Of a stretch of 64,000 nt of DNA, positions 46,075 to 58,430 are shown piece by piece. The position numbers were made by a program, and so were the translations under genes. Each line of letters opens with the position of its first letter. Within the stretch, counting starts at the first letter, position 1. The stretch is from contig JALQBC010000002.1 of assembly GCA_023375675.1 (NCBI GenBank), forward strand, positions 434,001-498,000, in the 5' to 3' direction. The notes beneath the pieces were generated by a model, which made no database searches, had not been told where the DNA came from, and worked only from the letters and a program-made list of their open reading frames with translations. The DNA comes from Cytospora piceicola (taxonomy: Eukaryota > Ascomycota > Sordariomycetes > Diaporthales > Cytosporaceae).

Positions 46075-47985
46075 TGCGAAAAGAGGTTTGTCTTCTTTCT
46101 CCCTGGTAAGTTGGATGTTGCTTTGGGGATTAGAGCTTGTAGTCGCCTCGAAGCTCCCTGTTCGATACAAGGCCAGAGGTGGTTGTATGTAGAGGCTGGG
46201 TAGGTTTGGAGCTTGGGGCTTGGGTGGTTTCTCTATTGGTGGTCGTATCAAGCTCGTGTGTGGGCGCCGACGTCCGTGTTCGTCTTGCGATCGATCCAGC
46301 AGTCAAGGAGAGCTCGTTGGCGAGTAGATAGGTAGGGAGGTAGGTAGGTAGTTTAGATTGGGTTGTTGGGTAGAAGGACGTCCAGTCGGCTGGTGGGGGT
46401 TCCTAACGATGGCGCCGGAGTCAGGCGCGATAGGCGATTGATCTGCAGGAACGGGTACACTGCAAGCTTGGTTCGAGTTGCGTATACCAACACGGACACA
46501 CAGGCCTCACTGACCTGGACTGTCGATTACTGTCAGGGTGACTGACAGGAAAGGAAGAGGATGGGAAGGTGAAGAAGGTAGCAGGTGGATGGGAGGGAAA
46601 TCCAAATGTCAAGTGTACATACATTTAAATGAAGAGGGGATCGTTAAACCCGTTCAAGTCGGATCAAGTCCACTAAGTTCCAGTCTTGAAGTCTCTCCAA
46701 TGGCGCCCCGCCCGCACAAAGTGCCCCAAGAGCTACGTACGCTACAGGCGCCTATGTGGGGTCCGCACGGTCGAGAACTGACGCTTACTGCGCGCCCAAC
46801 GAGCTAACTGGACGCACATTGGCAACTGATCGACTCTGGGCTGACCAACGACAAACAGGAGACAAAGAAGGCTTGGAGTTTCCTCCTCTTGACACCTTGC
46901 TAATAGGATGCCTCATATGCGAATTCCGTTAGTTCTATAAATATTAGAATAGACGTGATGTATCGTCCAGTCCCTGAGACATCAGGAGTAGATTGGGCTG
47001 TGTCACATCTGATTCCTAAATCCCCCCCGGCCAAATATGTCAAGTCATAATGCGGAAGGAGAAAAAAATTGAGAACAAAAGGAGGGATAGAAACCCACGG
47101 CGCTATGTAATGCCGACAAGATGGTGTGCTTCATTCAACATGTGAGAATAGGGGTAGAGTTGACATCGTCTTGGGTTGGTGGATCTAGACCATTAGAGTA
47201 GCATCCCTCCAACCGCGCTGGCGTCTCGAAAATCCAAGCATTGTCGTGTCCATGACCCGATTGGCCATCCACTCTGTAACTACCTAGGTACCTAGGGTTT
47301 CCGTGGCGGTTGTGTATTACTTTCAACTGCTTCGATCGTGGGAAAGCCGTTGATGTTGCCAATGACCCCCAGAAATTGATTATCGGGCATACTCAAATGG
47401 AGGAACACTGTCCTTGGCTCAGTTGACTGTCCCAAATCGTTGTACCAGGTTGTTATCACAAGGGGGAAGATGAGAAGGTCTTGACAAGAATCACTCCAGT
47501 ATCAAATACAACCTCAAGCATTTCGGTTGCGACCAGTGGATTATAAAAATGATCAACAAATCCTGCTACACCAAGACTTCCAGTGTCCTTGTGAATATTA
47601 CTTTTGCTACATCTAAATCAGCAGATCTATGGATATCTCGAGTGCTGCTTAAGACGTTGTGGCACGGCCATCTCCCGCAGATTTCTCCTCAGCCATCGTT
47701 CACTTTTCCGCTCCGCGAAGATATACGACGGGCTGCGCCAAGGATAGTTGGTAGAGTCAAGACAAATCGAGTAGTGACGCGATCTATTAAAGAAGTCCAT
47801 CAAGTCAAATGGATTCTCTGTTCCCACTGATGTCGGTAAATATTGTCATCCGGGATCGCTATCTCCGGCTCCGTCCGACGCACGTTACTTTTGTCGAGCA
47901 GTATGGGTAGAAGTGAGGACGGCTCAGCAGAACCGTGATCAGCGGCGCTCCGTTTAGATTCGAAGAGTTATAGCAAAGCTGACTT
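46075..47985. other. Intergenic stretch of 1.9 kb
   Basis: The left 500 bp is the leader and promoter of the MAPKK gene and includes a short AGGTAGGT repeat at about 46325-46352. A TACCTAGGTACCTAGGG motif lies near 47281. The ORF at 47549-47830 has no domain. I see no gene. Confidence 0.4.
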
Positions 47986-48598
47986 TTGCTCGGTCGTCAG
48001 GGCGCATGGATGATATGTGATACCTTTCCGCGACGCGTGAAGCCATACCTCCCGACACTAGATAGTATGTCGACCCGTGAGTTGCAGATTGCATCGAGGT
48101 ATCTAAGGACTTCTCAGACCGACTTACCTCGGTACCACTCTCTCCTCTTTCGAACAGAACCACCGAATACACGGTCTTCAGCCCAATATCCCGGCAGCTC
48201 AGCTACTCCTTCGGGGTACTGCTTCGCATCGGAGTAGGCGGGAATACAAAGCAAATGAGGTTTTTATGTAGATTGGGCCACACGCCAGTGGTGATCGCGT
48301 GCGTATCAGAACCTGTCCTTTGTGGAAAATTTTGTCCAGCTCGAAAAGAACGACGGCTAATCGATGGATGGTGACGGCGACTAGTTCCATCAGATTCAGC
48401 TTGGGTGCATGCGAGCCAGCCGGCAGGCTCTGGTATCTTTGCAGGACCTGAATAGTCGTCAGTCGCAAGACGTAATAATATGTAGTTACAAAGAAGGGGT
48501 GCGGCGCAAACACTGACTGGTAGCTCTAGGGCAACAGGGTTCAAGTCCTTCAGGAATGATCTTGCCTCTTCCAGCGCCCTAGGGCACAGGGCCTCCAT
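47986..48598 (-). pseudogene. Decayed gene of an uncharacterised fungal family
   Basis: Two exons splice cleanly. 48518..48598 encodes MEALCPRALEEARSFLKDLN and seven more residues. After a 70-bp intron with GTCAGT, CTGAC and TTCAG, 48313..48447 encodes QRYQSLPAGSHAPKLNLMEL through FELDKIFHKGQ. A third intron with the weak donor GTTCTG would lead to YPEGVAELPGYWAEDRVFGG at about 48220. The frame then breaks: the expected continuation VVLFERGESGTE is present immediately after, but in another frame. Such ELPGYWAEDR...VVLFERG proteins are a common uncharacterised family in filamentous ascomycetes, and the usual C-terminal half is missing here. I read it as a pseudogene; a misjudged third intron is the alternative. 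Confidence 0.6.
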
Positions 48599-49742
48599 GA
48601 CTTTCCACTACATCGACCTGTTTGTGACGGTGTCCAAGCAAGTCAAGCGCAACATCTTTTAGCGGAAGACCATCAACAATCTGTGCGACTGTGATTTCGG
48701 CGATTTCCGTTGACAAGACGTCAAGAATGGTCGATTGAAAGCACTCTGGTGAGGGCCGTCAAGAATGTGATCCACGCGAGTTCTGTGAATCACAGCCGGC
48801 GATGTTATCGTCTTGTACTTAGGATCCGGCAGTGGTGTTTCGCGAGGCACGGCCTCTTCTGTGATGAGAAGGCTTCTGATAACAAGGCTTCTGATGAGAG
48901 GAATTCTAATAGATGTCTGTCTCCTCGTCTCTTATGAGGCGAGGATCGAGCGAAAACGTTGCCTGCAACTCGGCCATCTCTACCTGACTTCCACAAGAAA
49001 ACAGCCAGTCGTGGCGTTGTGTGGGGGGAGATGTTTGCGACAAGAAAGACGAGTCCACATCGGAAGTGTTGCGATTGTTATGTAGGGGCCCTGGAGGCGA
49101 CGGCGGATATTTGGTCACACGGAGGAGGAGTTGTGCCTCAAAACAATTTAGTTGAAATTGCTCAATACTCCCCACACAGAACGTAATACACTCCTATCCT
49201 TGCTGCTTCCCAAGGTTATGGAAGTAAGGCCTTTCAAAGTTCGTACTGGAGGTCAACCTGTCGTACCTAGGGAGTCATCGAATCATTGTTGAATCTTGAA
49301 GTGCATTGATGTCCACCGGTGTCAAAGTTCTGGCCCACTTTAAACTTAGCTCAAGTATGTACTTAAGTACCCATCGCAAAGTGGTCCGTGCTCATGAGAG
49401 CACGGGCAGGCAAAAGACTGGCGCTGTCGCTGGCGCACCTTCGATCAAGCTCTCATCAACCTTAGTAGTGGCAGCTTGTCCCCAAAAAGTTCCCTATTCA
49501 GCCAAAACAATCAACTTCAGCCTCAGGCCACCTGCCCTCTGCCCTTCCTGCCTATAACAACCCATCGACACCCCCCTTACTGATTCACCAGGCAATCTTC
49601 ATTCCTTCAACTTTCACGGTCTGCTCAACCCACCCGACCAAGCCTACAGTCGCATCGCGCGAGCTCGTGCTGGCTTGTCCTTGACAGTCGCTGAGTTGTT
49701 GTTCGACAATAGAAGACCGCCACTGCGACATCGGCCGCCAAT
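48599..49742. other. Intergenic stretch upstream of SPT6
   Basis: ORFs at 48906-49175 (minus) and 48813-49186 (plus) overlap and lack domains. The last 300 bp should hold the SPT6 promoter and leader. Nothing else is seen. Confidence 0.4.
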
Positions 49743-52700
49743 ATGAGTTCCATGCGAGACCTGATTGACGACCGTGCCGAGCTGGATGATGAAGAAGAGG
49801 AAGGATCATTCGCTGGAGACGAAGACGGCGAGGAGGAAGCCCCTCGCCGGCGGGAGCGACGTCCCGAGCTTGATGATTCCAGCGAGGAGGATGAAGATGA
49901 TGAAGATGAAGAGGAGGCAAGAAAGGTGGGTTACATAACTGGGTCGCAGCTCTCATGCGCAATTGATACATAGGCTTACCGACCGCTGCTTGCAGATTCG
50001 CGAAGGTTTCATCGTCGACGAGGATGAAGAAGACGATGCTGGAGACTCCGATGAGCGAGAACGACGCAGACGCAGAAAGCGTAGGCGAGCCGAGCGCGAC
50101 GAAGAGGCACAACTCGACGAGGAAGATCTCGATTTGATTGGTGAAGCCAACCCCGACTTTCAAAGCAGAGAACAAACACAGGTACGATTTCAAGCGCTTG
50201 GCATAGCACTTGTGGAGGACTAGGCACAAGCTGATTTCAATCATAGTCAAAGTTCAAGCGCCTTAAGCGCGGCCATCGTGATGAAGACCGAGAGAAGAAA
50301 CGTACCGGCCGTCTCGAGGAGATGTTTTCCGAAGAGGAAGACGAGGTCGTCGACGATCGCCAATATGCCCGCCCGGGCCACAACCGTGCCGCCGCCGACG
50401 AGTTTGACGACTTCATTGAGGATGACTATGGAGACGAGGAGGAGCGCATCAGACAACAGGAGGACATGGAAGTTGCTCGTGGCCGAGATCGTCTTCATGT
50501 CGGGAGCGTCATTGATGCGACCGGCCTCGACAAGGAGACGCTCGACGATATGGAAGCCATCTTCGGAAATGGCGAAGAGTACTTGTGGGCGTTGGAGAAA
50601 GAAGAGGACGAAGAGGAGGGCGTTGAAGACCAGGCTCTTGAGCTCAAGGATGTCTTCGAACCATCTCAGCTAACCGAGAGGCTTCTGACCGACGAAGACA
50701 ACGAAATCCGCGCTACCGATGAGCCCGAGCGCTTTCAGCTCGACCGCCGGCCCTTCAAGAGATCCCAAATCCAGCCGGATCTCAAGGAAGAGACAAAATG
50801 GATTTCGGATCAAATGTGGAGCTACAAGATGTTCAGCATGGACATGCAACTTGAAAGTGCTTTCTCCAAAGCCATCAACAAAGTCCTTGAGTTCTTCATC
50901 ATCGACTCGGTCGAGGTGCCATACGTCTTTCAACATCGAAAGGATTATCTCATCCACGCCAGGAAGATAAGGAACCCCGATTACGACAGGCGTGACCAAG
51001 AGTCGTCGGAGTTCATAGTTCAGGCCGAAAAGCTCTTGAACCAAGATGATTTGTGGAAGATTCTGGAGCTTGACATTAAGTTCCGTGGATTCCTCGAGAA
51101 GAGAGCGGCCTTGGAGAAAACCATTAGCAATCTTCGCAGCATCAATGTGGAGGACAGCATGCTTGAAGAACAGCTCCCGGTGGCAAGGCAAATGGAAGAG
51201 CTCCAAGATTTGTTGGAATACGTCAATTTCAAATATGCCACGCAGCTTAAAGAGATTGCAGCCACGGATGGTGAAGCCAAGGAGCTCAAGCGGCCTGGTG
51301 CACGATCTTCCGTTTTTGATCGAGTTAGAAAGAGCAAGGCCTACGACTTCTTCCAGGCATACGGTCTGCCGCCTGAGTCCGTGGTGACGAATCGGCTCAA
51401 CGCGAGATCGAATACGCAGAGAGTTGCAGCCGATGACCCATCCGAGCACCCTGTCGATCTCGCAGATTCTCTGACGGATGGAGAGTTTCCAACCGGGGAT
51501 GCGGTGATTGGCGCTGCTCGACAGTTGTACGCCGAGGAATTGTTTTCAAGTCCCAGGCTGCGACAATGGATGCGTGAGCACTACATTGTGAACGCTGTTT
51601 TCACCTGTCGTCGTACAGAGAAGGGACTGCGCAATATCGAAGAGTCACACCCCTTCTACGAGATCAAATACATCATGAACCTCACAGCACAAGATATTGC
51701 CCGCAAACCGGAGATGTACCTCAAGATGATGAAAGCCGAGGAAGAGGGCCTTGTCGAGGTCAAGGTTGCCCTACAGGACGAGCGAGATCTGAGACGGCAA
51801 TTCTTCCAAGACTTCGCATCAGACAATTTCAGTGAGAAAGCAGACGCCTGGAATGACGAGCGGAAGAAGATTCTCGATCTTGCTCTATCGAAGTTCGACA
51901 AAACGATGATCAAGGCCGTGAAGGACACTATGCGCACTCAGTGCCAAGAATCCGTGCTTAAGATCTGCCGCGAGGAGTACACGCGCAGGCTCGACCAGGC
52001 TCCATACAAGCCCAAGGGCATGGTTCTAGGCACGACGCCTCGTGTCCTGGCGCTCTCGAACGGCATGAGTGATCCGGCTCGGGAGAAGACCTCTTATGCC
52101 TGGGTTGAGGAAGATGGACGCGTGATTGAGCACGGCCAACTGGGAAATCTAGCTCGAGACGAAGAGGCCCGCGATGAGTTGACGGAGTTAGTCAAGAGGC
52201 GAGAGCCCGATGTCATCGCTGTCAGTGGATTCTCTGCCGATACTCACAAACTCGTCAAGGACTTGGAGAACCTGGTCAACGAGAGAGGTCTCATGGGGCC
52301 CGAGTACGACGACCCTGAAACCAATGAGCTCCGGACGGACCTCCTTGAGGTAATGGTCGTCAACGACGAAGTTGCGCGACTTTACAAGGATAGCCCGCGA
52401 GCGCTGGCTGAACACCCAACCCTCAGCTCTCTGACAAGATACTGCGCGGCCCTATCCCACTACGTCCAGAATCCGCTGAAGGAGTACGCCGCTCTGGGCA
52501 AAGACATCATTTCGTTGACGTTCCACCCCTGCCAGAACTTGCTTCCAATGGACAAACTGGCCAGGTGTCTCGAGACAGCAATGGTCGACATGGTCAACCT
52601 TTGCGGTGTCGATATCAACGAGGCCGTCAAGGACCCTTACACTGCCAACCTGCTACCGTATGTGTCTGGTCTTGGGCCTCGGAAAGCACAAGCAGTCATA

Positions 52701-54221
52701 AAGGGCATCAATATGAATGGCGGTGTCGTCAACTCACGGGACGAACTTGTGGGAGATCCTGATAACAACAAGCTTCCGGTTGTCGGACCAAAGGTCTGGG
52801 ACAACTGCGCCAGTTTCCTCTTCATCGAATACGACACGTCAAACCCTCAGTCTGAGCCACTGGACAACACACGTGTCCACCCAGAAGATTACGAACTTGG
52901 CCGCAAGATGGCAGCGGACGCACTGGAGCTGGATGAGGAAGATGTCAAGGCTGAGACTGATGAGAACGGACCAGGTGCCATTGTCCGCAAACTCTTCCGG
53001 GAAGATGAACAAGAAAAGGTCAACGAGCTTGTCCTCGAAGAGTACGCTGAGCAGTTGGAGCAGCAATACAGCCAGCGGAAGCGGGCAACACTCGAGACTA
53101 TCAGGGCGGAGCTGCAAGCGCCCTACGAAGAGTTGCGACGGCATTTCATGACTCTCAACTCCGAAGAAATCTTCACCATGTTCAGCGGAGAGACGAAGGA
53201 GTCTCTGGCTGAGGGTATGATCATTCCTGTCAACGTTCGAATTGTGAAGGATGACTTCGCGATTGTCAGGCTTGACTGTGGCATCGAGGGCCGCATTGAA
53301 GCCCATGAGGCGTCATACCGCTCTACAGTTAAGGACGTGCTCTCCATTGGACAAACAGTTCAGGCAAAGCTTATTGAGATGGACCGCAAAGCTTTCCTGG
53401 CCAAGCTGTCTGTTCGGGAGGATGTTCTGCGTCGCCCTTATCGGAAGCACATGGAATTCGAGCGCACCATGTGGGACTTCCGTCAGGAGGACGAGGACAA
53501 GGAGGAGCTCAAGGAGAAGGACAGGACAACTGGCCGGACACAACGTGTCATCAAGCACCCGCTGTTCAAGCCCTTCAACGCGATACAAGCGGAAGAGTGG
53601 CTTGGATCCCAGGCCTCTGGCGAGGTTGTCATCCGACCCTCATCCAAGGGTAACGATCACCTCGCTGTTACTTGGAAGGTAGCGGATGGCGTTTACCAGC
53701 ATGTAGACGTGCTTGAGCTGCAGAAGGAAAATGAGTTCTCGGTCGGTCGTCTGCTTCGCGTCGGAGGCAAGCACAGTTACACCGATCTCGACGAGCTGAT
53801 CGTCGAGCACGTCAAGGGGATGGCCCGCAAGGTCGCCGAGCTTATGCAGCACGAGAAGTTCCAGAAGGGTTCCAAAGCCGAGCTTGGTAAGTCATATGCA
53901 CAGCTAGACTCCTTTAATCTTTGTTGAGGTACTACCTGCTAACACACACTTGCAACAGAGAAATGGCTCACGACATACATGGATGCCAACCCCAACCGAT
54001 CCAGCTATGCCTTCTGTATCGACAATAAGCACGCCGGTTACTTCTGGTTGTGCTTCAAGGCCACTCGGAACTCGCGGGTCATGGGCTGGCCAGTGCGGAT
54101 CGTGCCGAATGGATACGAGTTCCTCAAGAACCAGTACCCTGACATGAGGTCCCTTACGAATGGGTTTAAGATGCGGTACAACAACGAGATCACCCGCATG
54201 CAGCACAACGGTGGACGGTGA
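49743..54221 (+). CDS. SPT6: Transcription elongation factor / histone chaperone Spt6, 1423 aa
   Basis: The joined CDS is 49743..49925, 49996..50181, 50247..53886, 53959..54221, with introns of 70, 65 and 72 bp, all in frame. Spt6 travels with RNA polymerase II and reassembles nucleosomes behind it. The order is: a very acidic N-terminus (about 1-250, [18 protein letters not shown]), helix-turn-helix and DNA-binding region (about 290-500), a YqgF-like domain (about 714-870, [14 protein letters not shown]), helix-hairpin-helix ([20 protein letters not shown], about 926), an S1 domain (about 1105-1185, [20 protein letters not shown]), and tandem SH2 domains at the C-terminus ([20 protein letters not shown], about 1237). 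The length and domains match the family fully. The second SH2 domain is completed only by the last exon ([20 protein letters not shown]). Confidence 0.97.
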
Positions 54222-55080
54222 GAGCTGCAATAGAGTGTGACAAGCAGCTTGTATTATTACATTACAAAACCATTCGTAATTTTCCGCCCTCGCGCAATGT
54301 GGGACTGGACGGTGAGGCGGAGGAGAGGCTCGAGTGTTGACGATATTGGTCGTCACAGCCTGAGGTGGCTTGCAGATTGATGAGTGGATATCCGCACCTC
54401 AGAGTGATAGAGGAAAGAAAATGCAAGCATTTATTGGGGTTGTTCATGGAGAACGGGAAAGGGTCGGAACAGACAGAAAGCGAATAAAGGTTTCCATGAC
54501 CGGCATCCATCCTATCACGGACATAGGGAGAATGTGTGTGAATGGTGAGTGCGAGTCCCTACTTTGAAAAGGTAATAAAATGCGACGACTATACAGATCA
54601 GGTCGCATTATGCATCCTCAAGGCCGTCCGTAACTTCGTCCTCCTGGGCTTGTTCATACATCGCAGAACATATCTGCCAGCGGGCCGTTCGCTACGAGAC
54701 GTTGGACTCAAACGAGGTTGTCCAGGGGATCATACCAGTCTCCTGTGATGATGACCTGGTTGTTTCACGGAGACGAGATGTCTTGGTGTGGGATTCGCAC
54801 CTCCCTGTTTGTGCCTTCCTTGGTGATAACAAATACAGCCATATCATGTGTTCATGACCCGAGGAAGTCACGATAGTCGAACTTTGAGTCTGCTAACCTC
54901 TCTGCTAACCTCGAAAGTCCTTTCAGACTACACTGTATAGCAGCCACCTGGGCTACCCTCGGTCTTCCTGTCTCATACACATTTCATTGCAGAGATCCAT
55001 CTTGACTGTTAGGAACGTTTTTGGAACCGCATTCTGTCTATCTTTCGCTATTGACACAGACTTCGAGCCATACTTTCGAC
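54222..55080. other. Intergenic stretch, nothing recognised
   Basis: It holds the 3' UTR of SPT6 and the promoter of the transporter gene. Short ORFs only. Confidence 0.5.
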
Positions 55081-57406
55081 ATGACGCCGCCAGTATCCTC
55101 GTCTGCCGACGATCTCCAAGACATCCGCTTGGACGACAATGCCCACGCAGAACAGCAGCACCTCTCGGCTCGTCCGGGCTGTCTTTGCGGCCCTGTACAC
55201 GAGATCCTGCTAGTGATAGTGGCGGCATTCGTCGGTGCCACGTTTCTTACCCTCCAGCGCGGCACTATCGTCATCACAGACTCCCTCAAGCACTCGTTAT
55301 CGATCGATGTGTCCGGCACTTCGTGGATTACAGCTAGCTCGGGGTTAGTCTTCGTCGCCCCTTTCAACGCGTCCCCTGGCTGATTTTTTCGTGTCTTTCC
55401 AGCCTCACCGCCAGTGTTTTCCTCCTACCCCTTGCCCATATCGCAGACCGCTGTCCTGCCATATCCCGAAAGACCCTTCTCCTCGGCAGCCTGGTCCTGT
55501 ACTCAGTCATTATCGGCCTCACTGCTCTTTGTCGAGATGGAACTGTCCTCGACATCATGCTTGGTCTTGCTGGAATTTTGGCCGCGGCCCAGCTCCCGGT
55601 CATGTCCAGTATTTTGACATCGGTTTATTCCATTCCATCCACCAGGCGTCATTGTGTATTCACCATCTTCCTCACGGGCGGCAACACAATCGCCGTAATC
55701 TTTGGCGGTATTGGCTCCGGTCTTGCGGCGACGTATGCAAGGGACTGGCGAGCCTCATTCGTGTATATCGCCATGCTGTTAGTCGTCGTCCTGGTGGTTG
55801 CGGTATTCGCCATTCCCAATTTGCGAAAGGATGGGCCCTACCCGGAGGATATAGTTCAAGATCCTGAGGAACAAAATGCCTTGCTCACGTCAGGACCTAG
55901 AAGCGCCGTGAAGAAAACCGAATCTAGGACGGACTGGAAGTCCATCGTGAAGAGCATCGACTGGCTTGGACTGTTCTTCTTGCTTACTGGGGTCGGTTGT
56001 TTCTCTGCAGCTCTTACTCTTGTACCGGATATCGGCTGGCGAAGCCCATTGATCGTGGTTATGTTCGTCTACGGCGCCATTTGTGTCTTTGGGTTCCGCG
56101 CCTGGGAGATGTATACCGATACGCCTATGGTCCCGAGATCTATGTGGCAGAGTTACAGTTTGCTGCTGGTGAGTTGTACCCTCTCCTTCTGTATCCGAGT
56201 TTCCACTCTTCTTCCCCGACAATTCATTAAGTGCACGTTATAGACTCTCGTCTCGACGATCTGCCTCTCCATGAGCTATTTTTCGACTCTGTTCTGGGTA
56301 TCATTCTTCATGCAGGACGTACAGAAGCTGTCGTCACTAGAAGTCGCAACTCGGCTTCTTCCTCAGGCTGTGACGGGGTTGCTGCTGAGCCCGATGATTG
56401 GTCTTTGGATGCACAAGATTTCCAACCAGTTCATCTTGGTAGCGGCTGCGGTTTGCCAGTTAGGCGCCGGCGTACTTCTGGTCTTTCTCCGGGAGCACAG
56501 CAGTTACTTCGCTTATGTGTTTCCCTCCTTGATCCTCAGCACTCTAAGTATGGACTGGGTTCGTAATGTGGGTGCGGTAAGTCTCTTCTATGGGTTTGAT
56601 ACTTCATGCTTATGGGCATCGACGATTCCCCGCCCCCTTCTCTTATGTCGAGGCCACTGACGCAATATCAGCAATCCATCGTTCATGTTCTACCTCTGAC
56701 CGATCAGATTGTCGGTGCAGCCATACTGCAGATCGCCACCCGCTTGGGTATTCCTCTGGGCATGGGTATTACAACCGTCATATGGTCAACTCCTGAGCAC
56801 CCATACCCCAAAACCTTCATCGCCACTATCTCCTTCGCCGCGATAGCCCTTTTAGTTTCGCCTTTTGCACGTATCGAAAAGCTTGGTATTGCGTCTACCG
56901 CCACTCTTCCGTCTTCCTCCGATGACCTGGGACGTCTGCCTCCTCTCTTCAGACATTCGAATGCCTCCCTATCACTGACTGACTCCATATTCAAGAATCT
57001 GAACTGTGATGGCCCGGGCTACATTAAGGGCAAACGCCTCTCGCAGCTGATCCAGCCACGGTCATCATCTCTCCCAGGGGTCAGGCCGTGGAGAAAAAGA
57101 GTCTCGGAACGTGCGAGCTCGTCATTCCGGCTTCCCCAGCTTGCAGGGTCCAGGATCAGTGGACTAGGCGTGGGGTTTTCTGACGAAACCATGGATAACT
57201 GCCGTCGGCTGTCACAGATCCCGCAGCGGATCAGCACGGCAATGGCTGCGAGAGTCATCTGGCTTGTTTGCGAGGACTATGGGTCCAGCAAGAGGATTGT
57301 GGAGTTTGTGGGAGATCCCGACAGATACTTCTATGATGCCAGTGGGGTGGAGCCCGATGGTGTGGTCGCTGATACGAAGAAGTCTAAGCCGCAGTCCTCG
57401 GGATAA
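55081..57406 (+). CDS. MFS multidrug transporter (DHA type), 698 aa
   Basis: The joined CDS is 55081..55343, 55403..56168, 56244..56576, 56672..57406, with introns of 59, 75 and 95 bp. A polar N-terminus of about 45 residues leads into membrane segment 1 (LLVIVAAFVGATFLTLQRGT). LFFLLTGVGCFSAALTLVPD and FSTLFWVSFFMQDVQ lie in the second half, and twelve or more hydrophobic segments fit a major facilitator exporter of the drug:H+ antiporter kind. After the last membrane segment (about residue 535) a charged, serine-rich tail of about 160 residues follows, which is long for the family. The last intron acceptor before QSIVHVLPLTDQ is the least certain join; an alternative frame there hits a stop. 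The substrate is unknown. Confidence 0.85.
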
Positions 57407-57917
57407 TTACCAGAACGTGGACGACGATGGTGCCGCGGTGAACAAACGTCGATCTTCCTTGTCAATGAGCCCTGAACAGCCGGTTATTCGAAGGGTATTA
57501 CGCTTCCTGTTGTCGGTATCGTGAGGATATTTTCCGTTCCTGTGGAGGGCTGAGTACTATTTCCGTCGCCGGTGTCATAATTAACTCAGACATAGTCTCT
57601 GGCTTATGAGCCTGCTGTTGTTAACCTATCTTCAACATCAACATCAAGGGGATCTGTCAGAGGATTCTTTTACATAATCGTGTCACCAGCAGGATACGGC
57701 AAGCAAGACAGTTTTAAAAGAGTGACTCTAGTTAGCTTATCAAGTACTGGTCGTATATATACTGTGTTGATGTTGGGTCGTCTGGTGGGAGTATGCGATG
57801 AGACATTTTTCGAAACCAGCAGGCTTCACCATGTGCTTAACGAAAACGAATGTAGACGAGTATCCTATAGATGTGACGTAGCATCCGAGCAGCACCAGGT
57901 GTGAGGTGACGAGAAAA
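57407..57917. other. Intergenic stretch, nothing recognised
   Basis: This is the 3' flank of the transporter gene and of the lectin-like pseudogene, which converge. No coding signal is seen. Confidence 0.45.
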
Positions 57918-58430
57918 TCAGTTTGCTCTCTTGACGAGCCACGCCTGGCCCGTCTTTGCCGTTCCTAAGATGGCAGACTTGATGGGGGTCTCATCGTCAC
58001 CATCTCCGTTGTACAGGGTCAAGGAGTCTCCGTTGTACCTGACGTTGTTGATGCTACCACATAGTCAGCACCAATTGGCCAAGGCACCACTGTCTCATGC
58101 GAAGGAAAACTTACTGGATCAGGCGCTTCTCCCCCTCCTTAGCATACTCGATACGCCAGTGGACAATGCTGTTGTCCGGGTGACCTGTCTGCGATCAGGC
58201 TTCCACCCCCCTGTCTTGTCAATGAGGGCAGTTGATGAACTTGGGGAATGAGTCGGGGACTCATCGCCATTTGACAGCGATGTACTGGCCCGTATCCTTG
58301 TTGATTATGAGCCACTTGTTGTCGCCGATGAATGCGAACTACCAAAGCTGTCCATGTTTTGAAGGGAGTACCAGTCGCACTCCCTGGGATAGTGTTAAAT
58401 CAAAAGGCAGAAACTCCGCGTGGGGGAAGG
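57918..58430 (-). pseudogene. Decayed small lectin-like (possibly beta-trefoil) gene
   Basis: Pieces of one small protein can be read in several frames. CDWYSLQNMDS is followed, after a frame change, by FAFIGDNKWLIINKDTGQYI, with a TAG where a glutamine codon is expected just before it, and a TGA after AVKWR. Further on NSIVHWRIEYAKEGEKRLIQ is split by an intron with a perfect GTAAGT donor. The last exon gives INNVRYNGDSLTLYNGDGDD and ends AWLVKRAN with TGA at 57918-57920. The stops and frame changes rule out a functional gene. The regular spacing of strand-like segments with W/Y/D residues suggests a beta-trefoil or similar lectin/inhibitor fold, which is a guess. Confidence 0.65.
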
